Shown one piece after another: positions 50,127 to 59,053 of a DNA stretch of 64,000 bases. The notes beneath the pieces are model-generated. The model was not told where the DNA came from. It searched no databases and saw only the letters and a program-made list of their open reading frames with translations. The first letter of the stretch is position 1. Each line of letters begins with the position of its first letter. The position numbers were made by a program, and so were the translations under genes. Origin of the DNA: an uncultured Clostridia bacterium (lineage in GTDB: Bacteria > Bacillota > Clostridia > Oscillospirales > Acutalibacteraceae); contig CAKMIX010000003.1 of the NCBI GenBank assembly GCA_927362715.1, forward strand, positions 1 to 64,000, read 5' to 3'.

Positions 50127-51239
50127 TCAGCTCCTTTCCGGTTCTTTCTTTTTCTCCGGCGTCTTAGGTTCTGCTTTTGCCGCCTGCTTCTTTGCGTCGT
50201 CAAGCTGCTCCCGTAGCGACACATCCCGCTTTGCCTCCGGCTGCCGGGCACCGCCCAAAAAATCCGGCACTTCCTTAAATCCAATGCTGTCCACATAGTA
50301 GGCGGTGTCGCTGCCTTTTTCGTGGAGCACTACCACATCAGAGACAGAAAGGGAGTGTCCTCTAAAATCCTCCGGGTGGTCGGTGTTAAAGCGGGTATAA
50401 ATATCTTCCAGTGTTTCGCCGGGTGAAAGCTCCGCCGCATAGACCATTTGGTAATTGTCCCTGTCTACCGGGAGCCCTTTCTTTTCCAGCCAGTCAAGAG
50501 ACATAAAGCGCAGGTCGTCGGTGCTGTCCGATAAGTCAAGCTGGTAAATGGAGTAGGCGCTGATCCCGTATTCCTTTTCATAGGCGGCAATGCGATTCAG
50601 CAGCGGTCTGGCCTCGCCGTCCAAATGTTCCTCCTGAATGACAGTTGCCATCCTCATGCGTATCTTTCCGGTCTGCCCGGAAAGCAGTTCGTCCGACATG
50701 CGTTCTTTTTCCTCATGGAAATCGGGGTGCATATCCGCATAAGCGTCACTGTACTGCCGCAGGAACACATCCAGGTCAAAGGCCAGGTCCGTGGAATCGT
50801 CCAGCCGCATTTCTTCCCGCTGCGCCTCCTGTGCGGCCATCTGCGCCCGCTGTGCCTCCTGTTCTTCAGGGGAAGGGACCGGCTGCTTGACCGCCAGGAT
50901 TTTCCCGGCAATGCGGACAAACTGCTCCGGGTGCTCAAACTGCTGCCGGTATTTCTCCATAAGGTCTGCGGGAAGGTCTGTAAAATCTTCCTCGCCAAGC
51001 CCGCAGAGAAAGAAATTCCCGGCAACAATATCATAGATATTGCCCTCGTCATCACGGAGAGCACGGTTCAGGGGAAGCCCCATATATTTGCCGTCATCAT
51101 TACAGATCAGGGCAACCGGGTCCTCGTAAGGGTAAACAGCCTGAATGTCCCCGCCGACAGCGGTCTGCAATGCCTCCAGACCTTCGCCAATATCCACCGC
51201 ATAGGGGACTTCCCCAGGCTCTACCATTAACACGTTCAT
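50127..51239 (-). CDS. DUF3846 + YodL-domain protein (370 aa)
   Basis: N-terminal DUF3846 (LMVEPGEVPYAVDIGEGLEALQTAVGGDIQAVYPYEDPVALICNDDGKYMGLPLNR), a coiled linker, and a C-terminal YodL domain (AYSIYQLDLSDSTDDLRFMSLDWLEKKG...SVSDVVVLHEKGSDTAYYVDSIGFKEV). Ends VSLREQLDDAKKQ with a lysine-rich tail, the shared C-terminal motif. Domain combinations like this are typical of the polyvalent proteins of ICEs and phages. Overlaps the DUF4314 gene by 4 bp. Confidence 0.88.
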   Translation of the reverse strand: MNVLMVEPGEVPYAVDIGEGLEALQTAVGGDIQAVYPYEDPVALICNDDGKYMGLPLNRALRDDEGNIYDIVAGNFFLCGLGEEDFTDLPADLMEKYRQQFEHPEQFVRIAGKILAVKQPVPSPEEQEAQRAQMAAQEAQREEMRLDDSTDLAFDLDVFLRQYSDAYADMHPDFHEEKERMSDELLSGQTGKIRMRMATVIQEEHLDGEARPLLNRIAAYEKEYGISAYSIYQLDLSDSTDDLRFMSLDWLEKKGLPVDRDNYQMVYAAELSPGETLEDIYTRFNTDHPEDFRGHSLSVSDVVVLHEKGSDTAYYVDSIGFKEVPDFLGGARQPEAKRDVSLREQLDDAKKQAAKAEPKTPEKKKEPERS

Positions 51240-51607
51240 AACTGCATATCCTCCTTCTTTTTATTCGGCTTTGCCTGCCGCCTGCCTTCTTCCCGTTCTT
51301 TCCCTGGTTGCGTTTTGGAAGCGGTAAGCCTGCTTACGACAGAACCCTTCGCCGCATTCTCCGCCTCAATCTCTTTTGCGGATAGCCTGCGAAAACTGTC
51401 CATGTCCGGGATAAGGGCAAGCCCGCTGCCATTGTCCCATTTCACATGAATCTGCGACTGGTCATCCACATAGTTAACCGTTCCCCTCATTCCTGCCGGA
51501 ACCGGTGCAAACGGATCATCCATCCCAATCAGTTCCAGCCTTGTACCGGGAGGGTATGACTGCCGGTAAGATTCTGCCATGCGCCGATTCTTTTCCCACT
51601 CATTCAT
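51236..51607 (-). CDS. DUF4314 protein (123 aa)
   Basis: YPPGTRLELIGMDDPFAPVPAGMRGTVNYVDDQSQIHVKWDNGSGLALIPDMDSFRRL is a clear DUF4314 (small SH3-like beta fold). The tail KGSVVSRLTASK and a very basic end belong to the shared C-terminal motif set. Overlaps both neighbours by 4 bp. Confidence 0.92.
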   Translation of the reverse strand: MNEWEKNRRMAESYRQSYPPGTRLELIGMDDPFAPVPAGMRGTVNYVDDQSQIHVKWDNGSGLALIPDMDSFRRLSAKEIEAENAAKGSVVSRLTASKTQPGKEREEGRRQAKPNKKKEDMQL

Positions 51608-52440
51608 AAGCTGCTCCTTTCTTCTGACTGATGTTTTTCTCCCCGTCGGATCGGTTGCCCGGACTCTTTTGCGCCCAGCTTCGCCGCCGCCAGTTTCCCC
51701 AGCACGGAAGGCTTTTCCGACTTTTCGGGCAAAGAAATACCGCCCTCCGAAACCTCGGCGGCGGTGTGCTCTGCCTTGACCGGCTCCTGGCCCTCTACGG
51801 TATAACCGGGAAGGAGGGCACCGTGAACGGTAAAGTGGCGTTCATATTTTTTCGGAATCTGCGGGGAAATTTCAGTAAACAGGTGGGAGTAGGCTTTCTT
51901 GCGCCCATCCAGATATTTCATAGCGGCGGCTTTGTCTGTATAACGCTTCTGGTTCTGTCCGGCGATCTTTTCCCCATATCCCTCCTTTGGGGAATTCACA
52001 TACACATCCCAGGTCACATACCAGGCAACCGGAACGCTTTGTTGCGTTTCCCGGTCATATTTGGTATCTTCCCAAACGCTGCAAGTCATCTTATAGACAC
52101 GGTTGCTGATTTCCTCGGCATCCCGCCAGTTACCGGTTTTGCGCCATTCATTTCCCGTATGCACAACCTCCGGTGTCCGCAGATATGCCAGCGCACGGTT
52201 CAATTTCTGCGTGACTGCTGCCTGTTGTTCCCATTGTTTTGCCGCCGCCTGCACGATTGCAAGGGCTTTCTGCTCGCCGTCCATGCTGTCCTGACGCAGT
52301 GCCTCCAGTACATCCGCGCTCTGCGTAATCAGGGAAGATATATCCACATCCTCACAATATACGCTGTGATCCAATTTAAGCTGGCTGCCTTCCGTCAGAT
52401 AATCAAAACGGTAAACCTGGTAATCCTTGTTTTCTTCCAA
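51604..52440 (-). CDS. Polyvalent-type ICE protein, LPD25-like (278 aa)
   Basis: TTG start 52440 after AAGGAGGTGGAACA. The central section RYTDKAAAMKYLDGRKKAYSHLFTEISPQIPKKYERHFTVHGALLPGYTVEG resembles a large-polyvalent-protein-associated domain (I recall LPD25, not certain). The N-terminal 120 residues may be a helical fold of their own. Ends EKPSVLGKLAAAK with a basic tail, the shared motif. Confidence 0.7.
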   Translation of the reverse strand: MEENKDYQVYRFDYLTEGSQLKLDHSVYCEDVDISSLITQSADVLEALRQDSMDGEQKALAIVQAAAKQWEQQAAVTQKLNRALAYLRTPEVVHTGNEWRKTGNWRDAEEISNRVYKMTCSVWEDTKYDRETQQSVPVAWYVTWDVYVNSPKEGYGEKIAGQNQKRYTDKAAAMKYLDGRKKAYSHLFTEISPQIPKKYERHFTVHGALLPGYTVEGQEPVKAEHTAAEVSEGGISLPEKSEKPSVLGKLAAAKLGAKESGQPIRRGEKHQSEERSSL

Positions 52441-52452
52441 TGTTCCACCTCC

Positions 52453-54483
52453 TTAAATCTCCGGCGCGTGGGACTTCTTGGGAGCCGCTTGCGCCGGCGC
52501 ACTTTTTTCTGTCGGCCTTGCCGCCGCAAGCTGTCCGATCACCGAAGGGCGTTCCATCGTAAATATGGAAATTTGCTCATTTTCAGCCAACGGTACAGCC
52601 TGCACCGCAAGAGGCAGCGTTGTTTCCGCGTGGGTAAGGGTGTGCTGCAATTTCAAATCTGCCACGATCTCGTCAAACACCGCATTGATCGCCCTGCGTT
52701 CCTCACCCTGGGGATAGGCTTTCAAAACTTCTGTCTCCCCGGATTTATCCATAACGAGGGCTACCGCGCAATCCGCATGGCCTGCCAGATAATCAGAAGC
52801 ATAGGGCAGCTTATCCTTGACATAACAGGCAAAAGCCCTGGCTGTCATTTCCGTGTTGCTGTCCCAATAGCCGCCGTCTTTTTCACATTCCTTTCCCATT
52901 TTTACGGAATTGCGGTAGAAGTTGGTCTCTGTCCGCCCGATCTGCGGGGTTTCCTGCTCCTGAATCCCGTGAAGCATCCGCTCGAACATTTCCAGACGGT
53001 CACGTTCACTTTTGGGGATCACATGGCCGCTGACGGATTTCTTTAAGGTGCTGATCTTATCCACGGAACCGACCTTCCCGGAAAGGAAAGCGTCTTTTAA
53101 TGCTGCGTACTGTTCCAGCGTACTTTCACTGCCATACCGCTTCAAGGAGCCAAGCACCGCCGAATCCAGCCAGCTTGCCGCGTTTTTCTTTGTCCGGCTG
53201 TTCTGTGCCTCGGTGCGTTTGGCCGCCTGTTCCGGCATCTCCGGTTTGTACTTCATGGTATCAATGAGCTTTTGGAACAATGGGTAAAGGCGGGGCTGTT
53301 CTGAGAGCATCCCTTTCGCGCCCATCTTTGCCCCCAGGTAGTCGTCAAAGCCGTGCCACCATTCATGCGCCAGGGAACCGGCCCCGTGCATCTTCGTAAG
53401 GTTGATGACCTTGCGGAGCGGTTCATAATGGGCCGCGGCGTTGCCGCTGCCTCTGGCACCGAAAGCGATAGCAAGCGTGCCGCCAAAGGCAATGTCCTGA
53501 TCGCTGATCTGCAAGGCAGCCGCCAGGTCTTTCAATGCTTCAAACCCCATGTTCAGGGACGCCTGCCGGTCATTCTGGTTCATCCAGTTTCCAAACTCGC
53601 CGCCACGGAAGCCGAAAGTATCAAGATAATGCTGCCCGGTGATCTCCTGGCCGCGCCGGTAGTCCGGCCCAGTCCTTCTCACATGCGCAAGCTGCGGAGG
53701 GGTAAACCGGACCTTTCCGCCTTTGCTCCGCTGCCGGGCAAAATCCTGTACCCATTTCAGGGCTGCCTCGCGGGATTCCAAGTTTGTCTGCAAAATAGAA
53801 TAGCCCTTCGTCACATAATAAGTGCCGGGTTTCCAGTCGTTATTTCTGGAATAGGTGTTTTTTCCGTCATTGAAGTGGATCGCATAGCCCTTTGGCACCT
53901 TCTGGTCTTTGGAAACGCCAAACTGTTCCTGCTGCGCCTTCTGCGTGAAATCCCGGTCAAAGTGGGAAGCCGAGCGGATATGTAAGGTCTGCACCAGCTT
54001 ATTGGTAATGACCGGGTTATCCAGGGCTTTCTTCGTAGCGCGGTAATGGGTTCCGCTGGCCCAGCCCTGCACCTGCTCCACATATCCATTCTGTATCAGA
54101 AAGCGGTCATAGGCTTGCATGGCGTCATCCAATGTGCGCACATCCTCGATCACGGCCTGTAGCTGCCGGACGGTCTCAATATATTCCTCCTGCCTGGCAC
54201 GCCTAAGCTCCGGGGTCTTGTCGCTGTACCGGTATTGGGGAGAAGCCCCCAGGCTGTCCCGCGCCTTTTTGATGAAATAGACAACACCGAGGGAAACACC
54301 ACCGTCAAGCATGGCCTGATAGTCCGGCTTTTTCCAGACATTATCCTTCTTGACGAATTTCTTCGCCTCCCGCTCATTCATGGCGCCCAGGTCGTCTACA
54401 TATAGACCGCGGTCTTTCCAGAGGTCTTTTTTCGCGCCTCCGATCTTTTCCCCAAAATCTTCATGCTGTAAATTTTCTGCCAA
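52453..54483 (-). CDS. LPD1-domain polyvalent protein with HEWWH motif (676 aa)
   Basis: The core GFRGGEFGNWMNQNDRQASLNMGFEALKDLAAAL...SLAHEWWHGFDDYLG is LPD1 (large polyvalent-protein-associated domain 1) with a metallopeptidase-like HEWWH. The N-terminal 250 residues add a second unassigned domain. TTG start 54483 after GGAGGTGATAATGT; an ATG 3 bases upstream in another frame opens only an 8-residue peptide. Ends ERPSVIGQLAAAR, the shared motif. Such proteins are thought to act in the recipient early after transfer. Confidence 0.88.
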   Translation of the reverse strand: MAENLQHEDFGEKIGGAKKDLWKDRGLYVDDLGAMNEREAKKFVKKDNVWKKPDYQAMLDGGVSLGVVYFIKKARDSLGASPQYRYSDKTPELRRARQEEYIETVRQLQAVIEDVRTLDDAMQAYDRFLIQNGYVEQVQGWASGTHYRATKKALDNPVITNKLVQTLHIRSASHFDRDFTQKAQQEQFGVSKDQKVPKGYAIHFNDGKNTYSRNNDWKPGTYYVTKGYSILQTNLESREAALKWVQDFARQRSKGGKVRFTPPQLAHVRRTGPDYRRGQEITGQHYLDTFGFRGGEFGNWMNQNDRQASLNMGFEALKDLAAALQISDQDIAFGGTLAIAFGARGSGNAAAHYEPLRKVINLTKMHGAGSLAHEWWHGFDDYLGAKMGAKGMLSEQPRLYPLFQKLIDTMKYKPEMPEQAAKRTEAQNSRTKKNAASWLDSAVLGSLKRYGSESTLEQYAALKDAFLSGKVGSVDKISTLKKSVSGHVIPKSERDRLEMFERMLHGIQEQETPQIGRTETNFYRNSVKMGKECEKDGGYWDSNTEMTARAFACYVKDKLPYASDYLAGHADCAVALVMDKSGETEVLKAYPQGEERRAINAVFDEIVADLKLQHTLTHAETTLPLAVQAVPLAENEQISIFTMERPSVIGQLAAARPTEKSAPAQAAPKKSHAPEI

Positions 54484-54512
54484 ACATTATCACCTCCAGT
54501 CTGTGCAAAAAT

Positions 54513-55415
54513 TTACCGCTCCGGCGTGGAACGGTTTTTCTCTGATTGATGAAGTTTCGGGCGGTTCCCCGCGAGCCGGTCCGTTTCCCTGCGTACCAGG
54601 GCGTCAACCGCGCCCAAATCCTCCGGGGCAACAGCAAATTCCCGGTAGTTCTCATACCACAAGCCTGCCCGGACCGCCGCAATGGGGGGTATCTTTTCCG
54701 GGCCGGAAGGGAGAAGTCGGTAAACCGGCGCTTCATCATAAAGGAGCATCTGCCGGGCCGTCCCCAGCGGTATGCGGTACATGTCTGTATCGGGGTTCTG
54801 TGCCGCCTCCATATAGCTGATGTTCAGAAGTTCCTCCAAATCCTGGGCCATGTAGGAAAACGCCTGCTCTTTCCACCGGCTGAACATGCCGGAATAGTGG
54901 TGCTGCCATTCTGTGACCTGCTCCGGCCTGTAGCAGAACCCCCAGCTTTTCAAGGCGTCTTTTTCGCAGAGTTCCATAGAGTGCCATTTTTCAAGGCTGA
55001 CTGTTTCCATGCGTCCATTTGGACGATATATGTCAACACCATAAGGGGAGAGGGTATTTCTTTTCACGTCCTGGCGCAGCGTATCTAAGTCCAGCATCAT
55101 AACGTCACCGTACAGGCGGCCATCCTCTTTCCGGTCCGTGTGAAACAGGAAAGCCCTTGCCCCGATATATTCCGTTGTAAAGATCATCTGGTGGAGGTCT
55201 GCCGTGGAGCAGTAGGCGTGCAGGGCATCCGACAGCCACATGTGGTTTTTCCCCATAATGGCAACCGAATCCGCCCCGGTATTCGTCACCAGGGAATGTA
55301 TATTAAATTCTAATTCCCGCAGGAAGTCGCCCGCGAAGATATGGAGCTCATAAGCAAATGTAATAAGGTCCGTGTCGCGGATCAAATGAATCTGCGGAAG
55401 CGGTTCATTGTTCAA
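54513..55415 (-). CDS. YodL/DUF4316-like protein (300 aa)
   Basis: TTG start 55415 after AAAGGAGGAATTTGA. The C-terminal part, TDMYRIPLGTARQMLLYDEAPVYRLLPSGPEKIPPIAAVRAGLWYENYREFAVAPEDLGAVDALVRRE, matches the DUF4316-like segment of ICE YodL proteins as I remember it. The N-terminus (IHLIRDTDLITFAYELHIFAGDFLRELEFNI) is unassigned. The tail ends STPER but lacks the PS-L motif. Confidence 0.7.
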   Translation of the reverse strand: MNNEPLPQIHLIRDTDLITFAYELHIFAGDFLRELEFNIHSLVTNTGADSVAIMGKNHMWLSDALHAYCSTADLHQMIFTTEYIGARAFLFHTDRKEDGRLYGDVMMLDLDTLRQDVKRNTLSPYGVDIYRPNGRMETVSLEKWHSMELCEKDALKSWGFCYRPEQVTEWQHHYSGMFSRWKEQAFSYMAQDLEELLNISYMEAAQNPDTDMYRIPLGTARQMLLYDEAPVYRLLPSGPEKIPPIAAVRAGLWYENYREFAVAPEDLGAVDALVRRETDRLAGNRPKLHQSEKNRSTPER

Positions 55416-55448
55416 TCAAATTCCTCCTTTCACTCTGAACCTGATAAT

Positions 55449-56240
55449 CTACCGGCTGTCCTTGTCGCGGGAAGGAGCCGGCTGCTTTTTCGCCGGTTCC
55501 ACTTTTGCCGCCTGCTCCCTCATGGCTTTCAGAACAGAGGGACGGCGCTCTGCGGATTGTTCCAATCTTTCCAACATGTCCAGTGCTTTTTCCGCACTCT
55601 TTTTCACTGTCCCCATGCACGCACGGCTGGCGCGGTAAGGAGCCTTGACATACCGGGCAATCTCACCACCGGTCTTTGCCTCCTGAACCGCTTCCTTTCC
55701 CATCAACGCCAAGCGCATATTTTTCAGGTGTTTCCCTGCCTCGTGGTACTCGGACACAAAGGCGTCAATCTTTGCCATTGCCCGGTTACTGGCCTGTTGG
55801 TGGTTTTCCGCACCCTGGCAAATCGTTTCCAATGCCGGTTTCAAGTGAAGAAAACGGGTGATCCCATTCAGGGCAGCAACACCGCGTTCCTTAAAATCCG
55901 CCAGGATATGCTTGCATCCCTCAACGATCCGGCCTTTCAGTTCCGATAATTTCTGCTGCATGGAAGTGACATTCGCCTCCAATGCCTTGCAGGTCTTTTG
56001 GAGGGATGCTTTCAGGGAATGATCCTGCATTTTCAGCAAATCCTCCCGCATAGCTTCCAATTCTCCAAGCGCAACAGAGAGACGGCTTTCCATCGTTGTG
56101 ACAGATTCAATGAGTTTCGCAAAGTCCTCATAACCCGCAGCGTTGTGTTCCTTTAGGAGCGCAAGCAGCGCTTTCACCTGTTCATTTTCGGCAATGGGCT
56201 GTTCCATCCCATCGACAGGTTGTGTGATTTCACCTGCCAT
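55449..56240 (-). CDS. Coiled-coil ICE protein, DUF6674-like (263 aa)
   Basis: Mostly helical with heptad-like spacing (ESRLSVALGELEAMREDLLKMQDHSLKASLQKTCKALEANVTSMQQKLSELKGRIVEG). I recall DUF6674 for such proteins but am unsure. The C-terminus RRPSVLKAMREQAAKVEPAK and basic end carry the shared motif. Its ATG directly follows the stop of the HTH gene. Confidence 0.68.
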   Translation of the reverse strand: MAGEITQPVDGMEQPIAENEQVKALLALLKEHNAAGYEDFAKLIESVTTMESRLSVALGELEAMREDLLKMQDHSLKASLQKTCKALEANVTSMQQKLSELKGRIVEGCKHILADFKERGVAALNGITRFLHLKPALETICQGAENHQQASNRAMAKIDAFVSEYHEAGKHLKNMRLALMGKEAVQEAKTGGEIARYVKAPYRASRACMGTVKKSAEKALDMLERLEQSAERRPSVLKAMREQAAKVEPAKKQPAPSRDKDSR

Positions 56241-56525
56241 TTATGAATCCCTCCCGTCCTCCGGGGGCTGCCCGCCGGCGATCTTGCTCACAATTTCCGG
56301 CCCGGTCTCATAAATCTGCATCAGGCGTTTTGCCGTGCCGCTGGGCTGAACGGCGCCGCTGGTCCAGAGACGGACAGTGGAGGGCGTAACGTTCATTAGA
56401 AGCGCAAAGCCCTTTTCGTTCATATCCAATTTTTCCATAAGCGCCTTAACCATATCGGGGCCATATTCCGGGCACCGGGCGGCCTCGGCGATCATCTGCA
56501 AAGCGGTATTTTCTGTTTTCGTCAT
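56241..56525 (-). CDS. Helix-turn-helix regulator (94 aa)
   Basis: XRE/HigA-like fold: PDMVKALMEKLDMNEKGFALLMNVTPSTVRLWTSGAVQPSGTAKRLMQIYE. Starts ATG 56525 after AGGAGGATTTTAGC. It sits inside the cargo operon between the primase and coiled-coil genes; a candidate regulator of ICE operons. Confidence 0.88.
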   Translation of the reverse strand: MTKTENTALQMIAEAARCPEYGPDMVKALMEKLDMNEKGFALLMNVTPSTVRLWTSGAVQPSGTAKRLMQIYETGPEIVSKIAGGQPPEDGRDS

Positions 56526-56540
56526 GCTAAAATCCTCCTG

Positions 56541-57521
56541 TTAAATTGAAATAGCCGCCTGTTTCTGGCGGCATTGTAGTTGGCGGTCCTTGATCTGTTC
56601 CCTGGTATATAGCAGCTTTTCGTTATAGTCCTTTCCGACGCGGGGTGGGTTGACGCCTACCCGTATGTGCTTAAAACGCTGATCCTTATGGAGCATGGCT
56701 TTGATTTTCCGGGCATTGGTAAGGCCGCCAAAATCATTGTCCATGTAAAGCGTGACCCGCTTTATTTCCGGGTGGCGTTCCAGAAATGCCGTCAGCGCCA
56801 CATGGGAAGTGCCTCCCAGGGATAAGCGGTAGCCATCCCATTTCCAGCCTTCAAGCTCCTGCAGCGTGGCATGGGAAAGGGCGTCAATGGGAGCCTCAAA
56901 AACAGCCACATGACGGCTGCCCGGATTCCGCGGCGGGTAGCAGAAGCTAAATTCCTTGTCGCTGCCGTAAACATCCTTTCTGAGATTGCCGGTGATACTG
57001 CGCATACAGGCAAACTTCGCTTTCCCCGCGTTGTCCTTACCGACAAACACACAGACCGGTTCTCCATGATACCGGGCTTCATAGAAAAGCCCGTTCCGAA
57101 AGCACCGGCTAATCACGTCCGAGCTGATTCCGCGCCGCTGCATATACGAGACCGCGGCGGTAGCGCACCGTCTGGCCCAGGGCAGCGTAAACGGTTTCTT
57201 TTCCGGCTCTTTCCGCGCCTGCTTTGCTGCCGCGCTTTGGTAAGCCGGCACCTGCCGGATTTCTCCGCCTGCCAGTGTTTGCACCGCATCCACCAGACCA
57301 TAGCCCCGAATCTGGATCAGGTAATCCAGGGCGTTGATACTCCGGCCCCGGCTGTTCCAGTACCAGTACCGTTTCCCGGTCACATAGACCAGGCTGTCAT
57401 GCTCCTTGTGGCGGTAATTGGGGCCGTCCCGTTTGAGTACGCCGGGCTCATGGGATTGCAGATAGGCGAACAGGTCTGCCTCCCGTGCCGCCTGAATCTG
57501 CTCTTTGGTTACGCCGGGCAT
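56541..57521 (-). CDS. DUF3991/TOPRIM primase-like protein (326 aa)
   Basis: N-terminal DUF3991 zinc-less helical part (EADLFAYLQSHEPGVLKRDGPNYRHKEHDSLVYVTGKRYWYWNSRGRSINALDYLI) and C-terminal TOPRIM domain (HVAVFEAPIDALSHATL with the Glu; VTLYMDNDFGGLTNARK with DxD). Primes synthesis on the transferred strand or in rolling-circle replication. A 12-codon leader frame (ATG after GGAAGGAGGCG) ends at this start, indicating translational coupling. Confidence 0.93.
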   Translation of the reverse strand: MPGVTKEQIQAAREADLFAYLQSHEPGVLKRDGPNYRHKEHDSLVYVTGKRYWYWNSRGRSINALDYLIQIRGYGLVDAVQTLAGGEIRQVPAYQSAAAKQARKEPEKKPFTLPWARRCATAAVSYMQRRGISSDVISRCFRNGLFYEARYHGEPVCVFVGKDNAGKAKFACMRSITGNLRKDVYGSDKEFSFCYPPRNPGSRHVAVFEAPIDALSHATLQELEGWKWDGYRLSLGGTSHVALTAFLERHPEIKRVTLYMDNDFGGLTNARKIKAMLHKDQRFKHIRVGVNPPRVGKDYNEKLLYTREQIKDRQLQCRQKQAAISI

Positions 57522-57575
57522 GGTGCGGGCACAGATTTTCGTTTCATCGTGCTTCGCCTCCTTCCTGTGATGATA

Positions 57576-57599
57576 TGAAAAAAGACGCCCGAAAGCGCC
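57576..57599 (-). terminator. Intrinsic terminator after the replication-protein gene
   Basis: Hairpin GGCGC/GCGTC (one wobble) followed by TTTTTTC on the minus strand, between the replication-protein and primase genes. Confidence 0.55.
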
Positions 57600-58471
57600 T
57601 AACAGCCGTACAGGTCATGGTTGACCTCCGCACGGTAATAGCTATCCATCGTTGCCGGGGCGTTATACAGCGCCGCCAGCAGATAAGCCTTGATGTTGTT
57701 GACTTTCGTAACATTCTTGTCGATACAGTCAAAAACATACTCCAAGTGGCCGGAATTGATCTTTAAGAACCGGCTCCTGACAACCTCCCGTGGGAAGTCG
57801 TCTCCGGCAATGCGGATATATGGCCGTCTTGACAGCACCGTTTCCAGCATAAGCTCCACAGTCTCGTCCATGCGTTCCTGTCCGTACCGTGGAACCAGGA
57901 AGTCATACTCAACATTCTCTTTGATAATTTCACGGTATGCCTCTGCCATATCCATCCGATCAATCCCATCCTGACAGCCTGCCGTTTCCGGCTCTGCCGG
58001 ATAGATTGATTGATGTGTCCTTGATATATCCGTTTTTGATTTTTTAGTCCTTTGTGGATTAGTATTTAATTGTGCGGGATTTTCCTGTTCAGGTTCCGCC
58101 TGTTCAGGTTTTGCCTGTCTTGGATTTACCTGTCTTGGATTTTCCCGTTTAGGTGAAACACCTTGTTTTACGCCGGTTACAGGCTTTTCGTGGATCGTGT
58201 ACTCAATATCGCCGAGCTGTCCGTTTTCATAGCGGAGGCGCTGCCTGGTGAGATACCCGTGCCGTTCCAGCTCCTTCAGGGCGGTAGTAATGGAATCCAC
58301 GCCATCCCTGCAAATATGGGCCAGCCCCTTTGTGGTATAATCCCAATCTTCCGGCAGCGACAGCATAAGGGAAAGAAGCCCCTTCGCCTTTAAGGACAGT
58401 TCCGTATTGCGCAGGTGGTGATTGCTCATAACCGTAAAGTCCTTTGTTTTCTCTACACGGAATACAGCCAT
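57599..58471 (-). CDS. Replication initiator-like HTH protein, DUF6017 type (290 aa)
   Basis: N-terminal winged helix of RepA/DnaD type: RNTELSLKAKGLLSLMLSLPEDWDYTTKGLAHICRDGVDSITTALKELERHGYLTRQRLR. A variable middle has repeats of NPRQ/EPEQ type, and the C-terminus MAEAYREIIKENVEYDFLV...IRIAGDDFPREVVRSRFLKINSGHLEYVFDCIDKNVTKV fits DUF6017. Probably starts replication of the circular ICE. Confidence 0.9.
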   Translation of the reverse strand: MAVFRVEKTKDFTVMSNHHLRNTELSLKAKGLLSLMLSLPEDWDYTTKGLAHICRDGVDSITTALKELERHGYLTRQRLRYENGQLGDIEYTIHEKPVTGVKQGVSPKRENPRQVNPRQAKPEQAEPEQENPAQLNTNPQRTKKSKTDISRTHQSIYPAEPETAGCQDGIDRMDMAEAYREIIKENVEYDFLVPRYGQERMDETVELMLETVLSRRPYIRIAGDDFPREVVRSRFLKINSGHLEYVFDCIDKNVTKVNNIKAYLLAALYNAPATMDSYYRAEVNHDLYGC

Positions 58472-58500
58472 TTCACAGCCTCCTTTCTTCGGTTATTCCG

Positions 58501-59022
58501 TTACAAAGCGCGGTCCCTGCGGTCATAATGGAGATGGCCGCCTGAGACCTTCGCATGGTTTTTCAGTTTGACTTCGCCCCGTTCCTGGCTCTCTAAGAAT
58601 TTCTGATGGCCGGCCTCCGTAAGAAACAGGCGCATCTTATCGCCCTTGTCCCCAACAGGGGAATCATAGGACAGCACATCAAAGACGATCATGTGCTTTA
58701 CCTCTGGGTCAAATCGTTCCAGCCCCATGATGTCATGCCCCTTAAGTTTCTCCGCGCCAGACTGCTGCCTGGCCTCGGCGATCCTTTCCCCAATGGTCCG
58801 GGGCGGGTGGGGCAGCCGGTAATTTTCCTGAATATCCCGCACCAAATCCATGCACTCACGATCCGACAGGACACGCACCTTTGCCATAAGGCTTTCCGCT
58901 GTCTCCCGCAGCTCGGAATTGTTTGAGTAGCGCACGGTCATGTAAAGCTCATTCAGGACCTTTGCCTGGCAATCTCCTTCGACCTGAAAGAGCATCTTTT
59001 TTTCCATTTCATTCAGTTCCAT
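58501..59022 (-). CDS. First gene of the transfer operon, unknown (173 aa)
   Basis: ATG 59022 (MELNEMEKKMLFQVEGDCQAKVLNELYMTVRYSNNSELRETAESLMAKVRVL) follows AAAGGAGCCACAC. Helical N-terminal half; the C-terminal third (YDSPVGDKGDKMRLFLTEAGHQKFLESQERGEVKLKNHAKVSGGHLHYDRR) is basic. No domain recognised; recurrent as the first gene in this ICE type. It follows a leader with an intrinsic terminator, so it and the genes after it may be controlled by attenuation. Confidence 0.75.
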   Translation of the reverse strand: MELNEMEKKMLFQVEGDCQAKVLNELYMTVRYSNNSELRETAESLMAKVRVLSDRECMDLVRDIQENYRLPHPPRTIGERIAEARQQSGAEKLKGHDIMGLERFDPEVKHMIVFDVLSYDSPVGDKGDKMRLFLTEAGHQKFLESQERGEVKLKNHAKVSGGHLHYDRRDRAL

Positions 59023-59053
59023 GTGTGGCTCCTTTCTTCTAAAAATCTGCATG

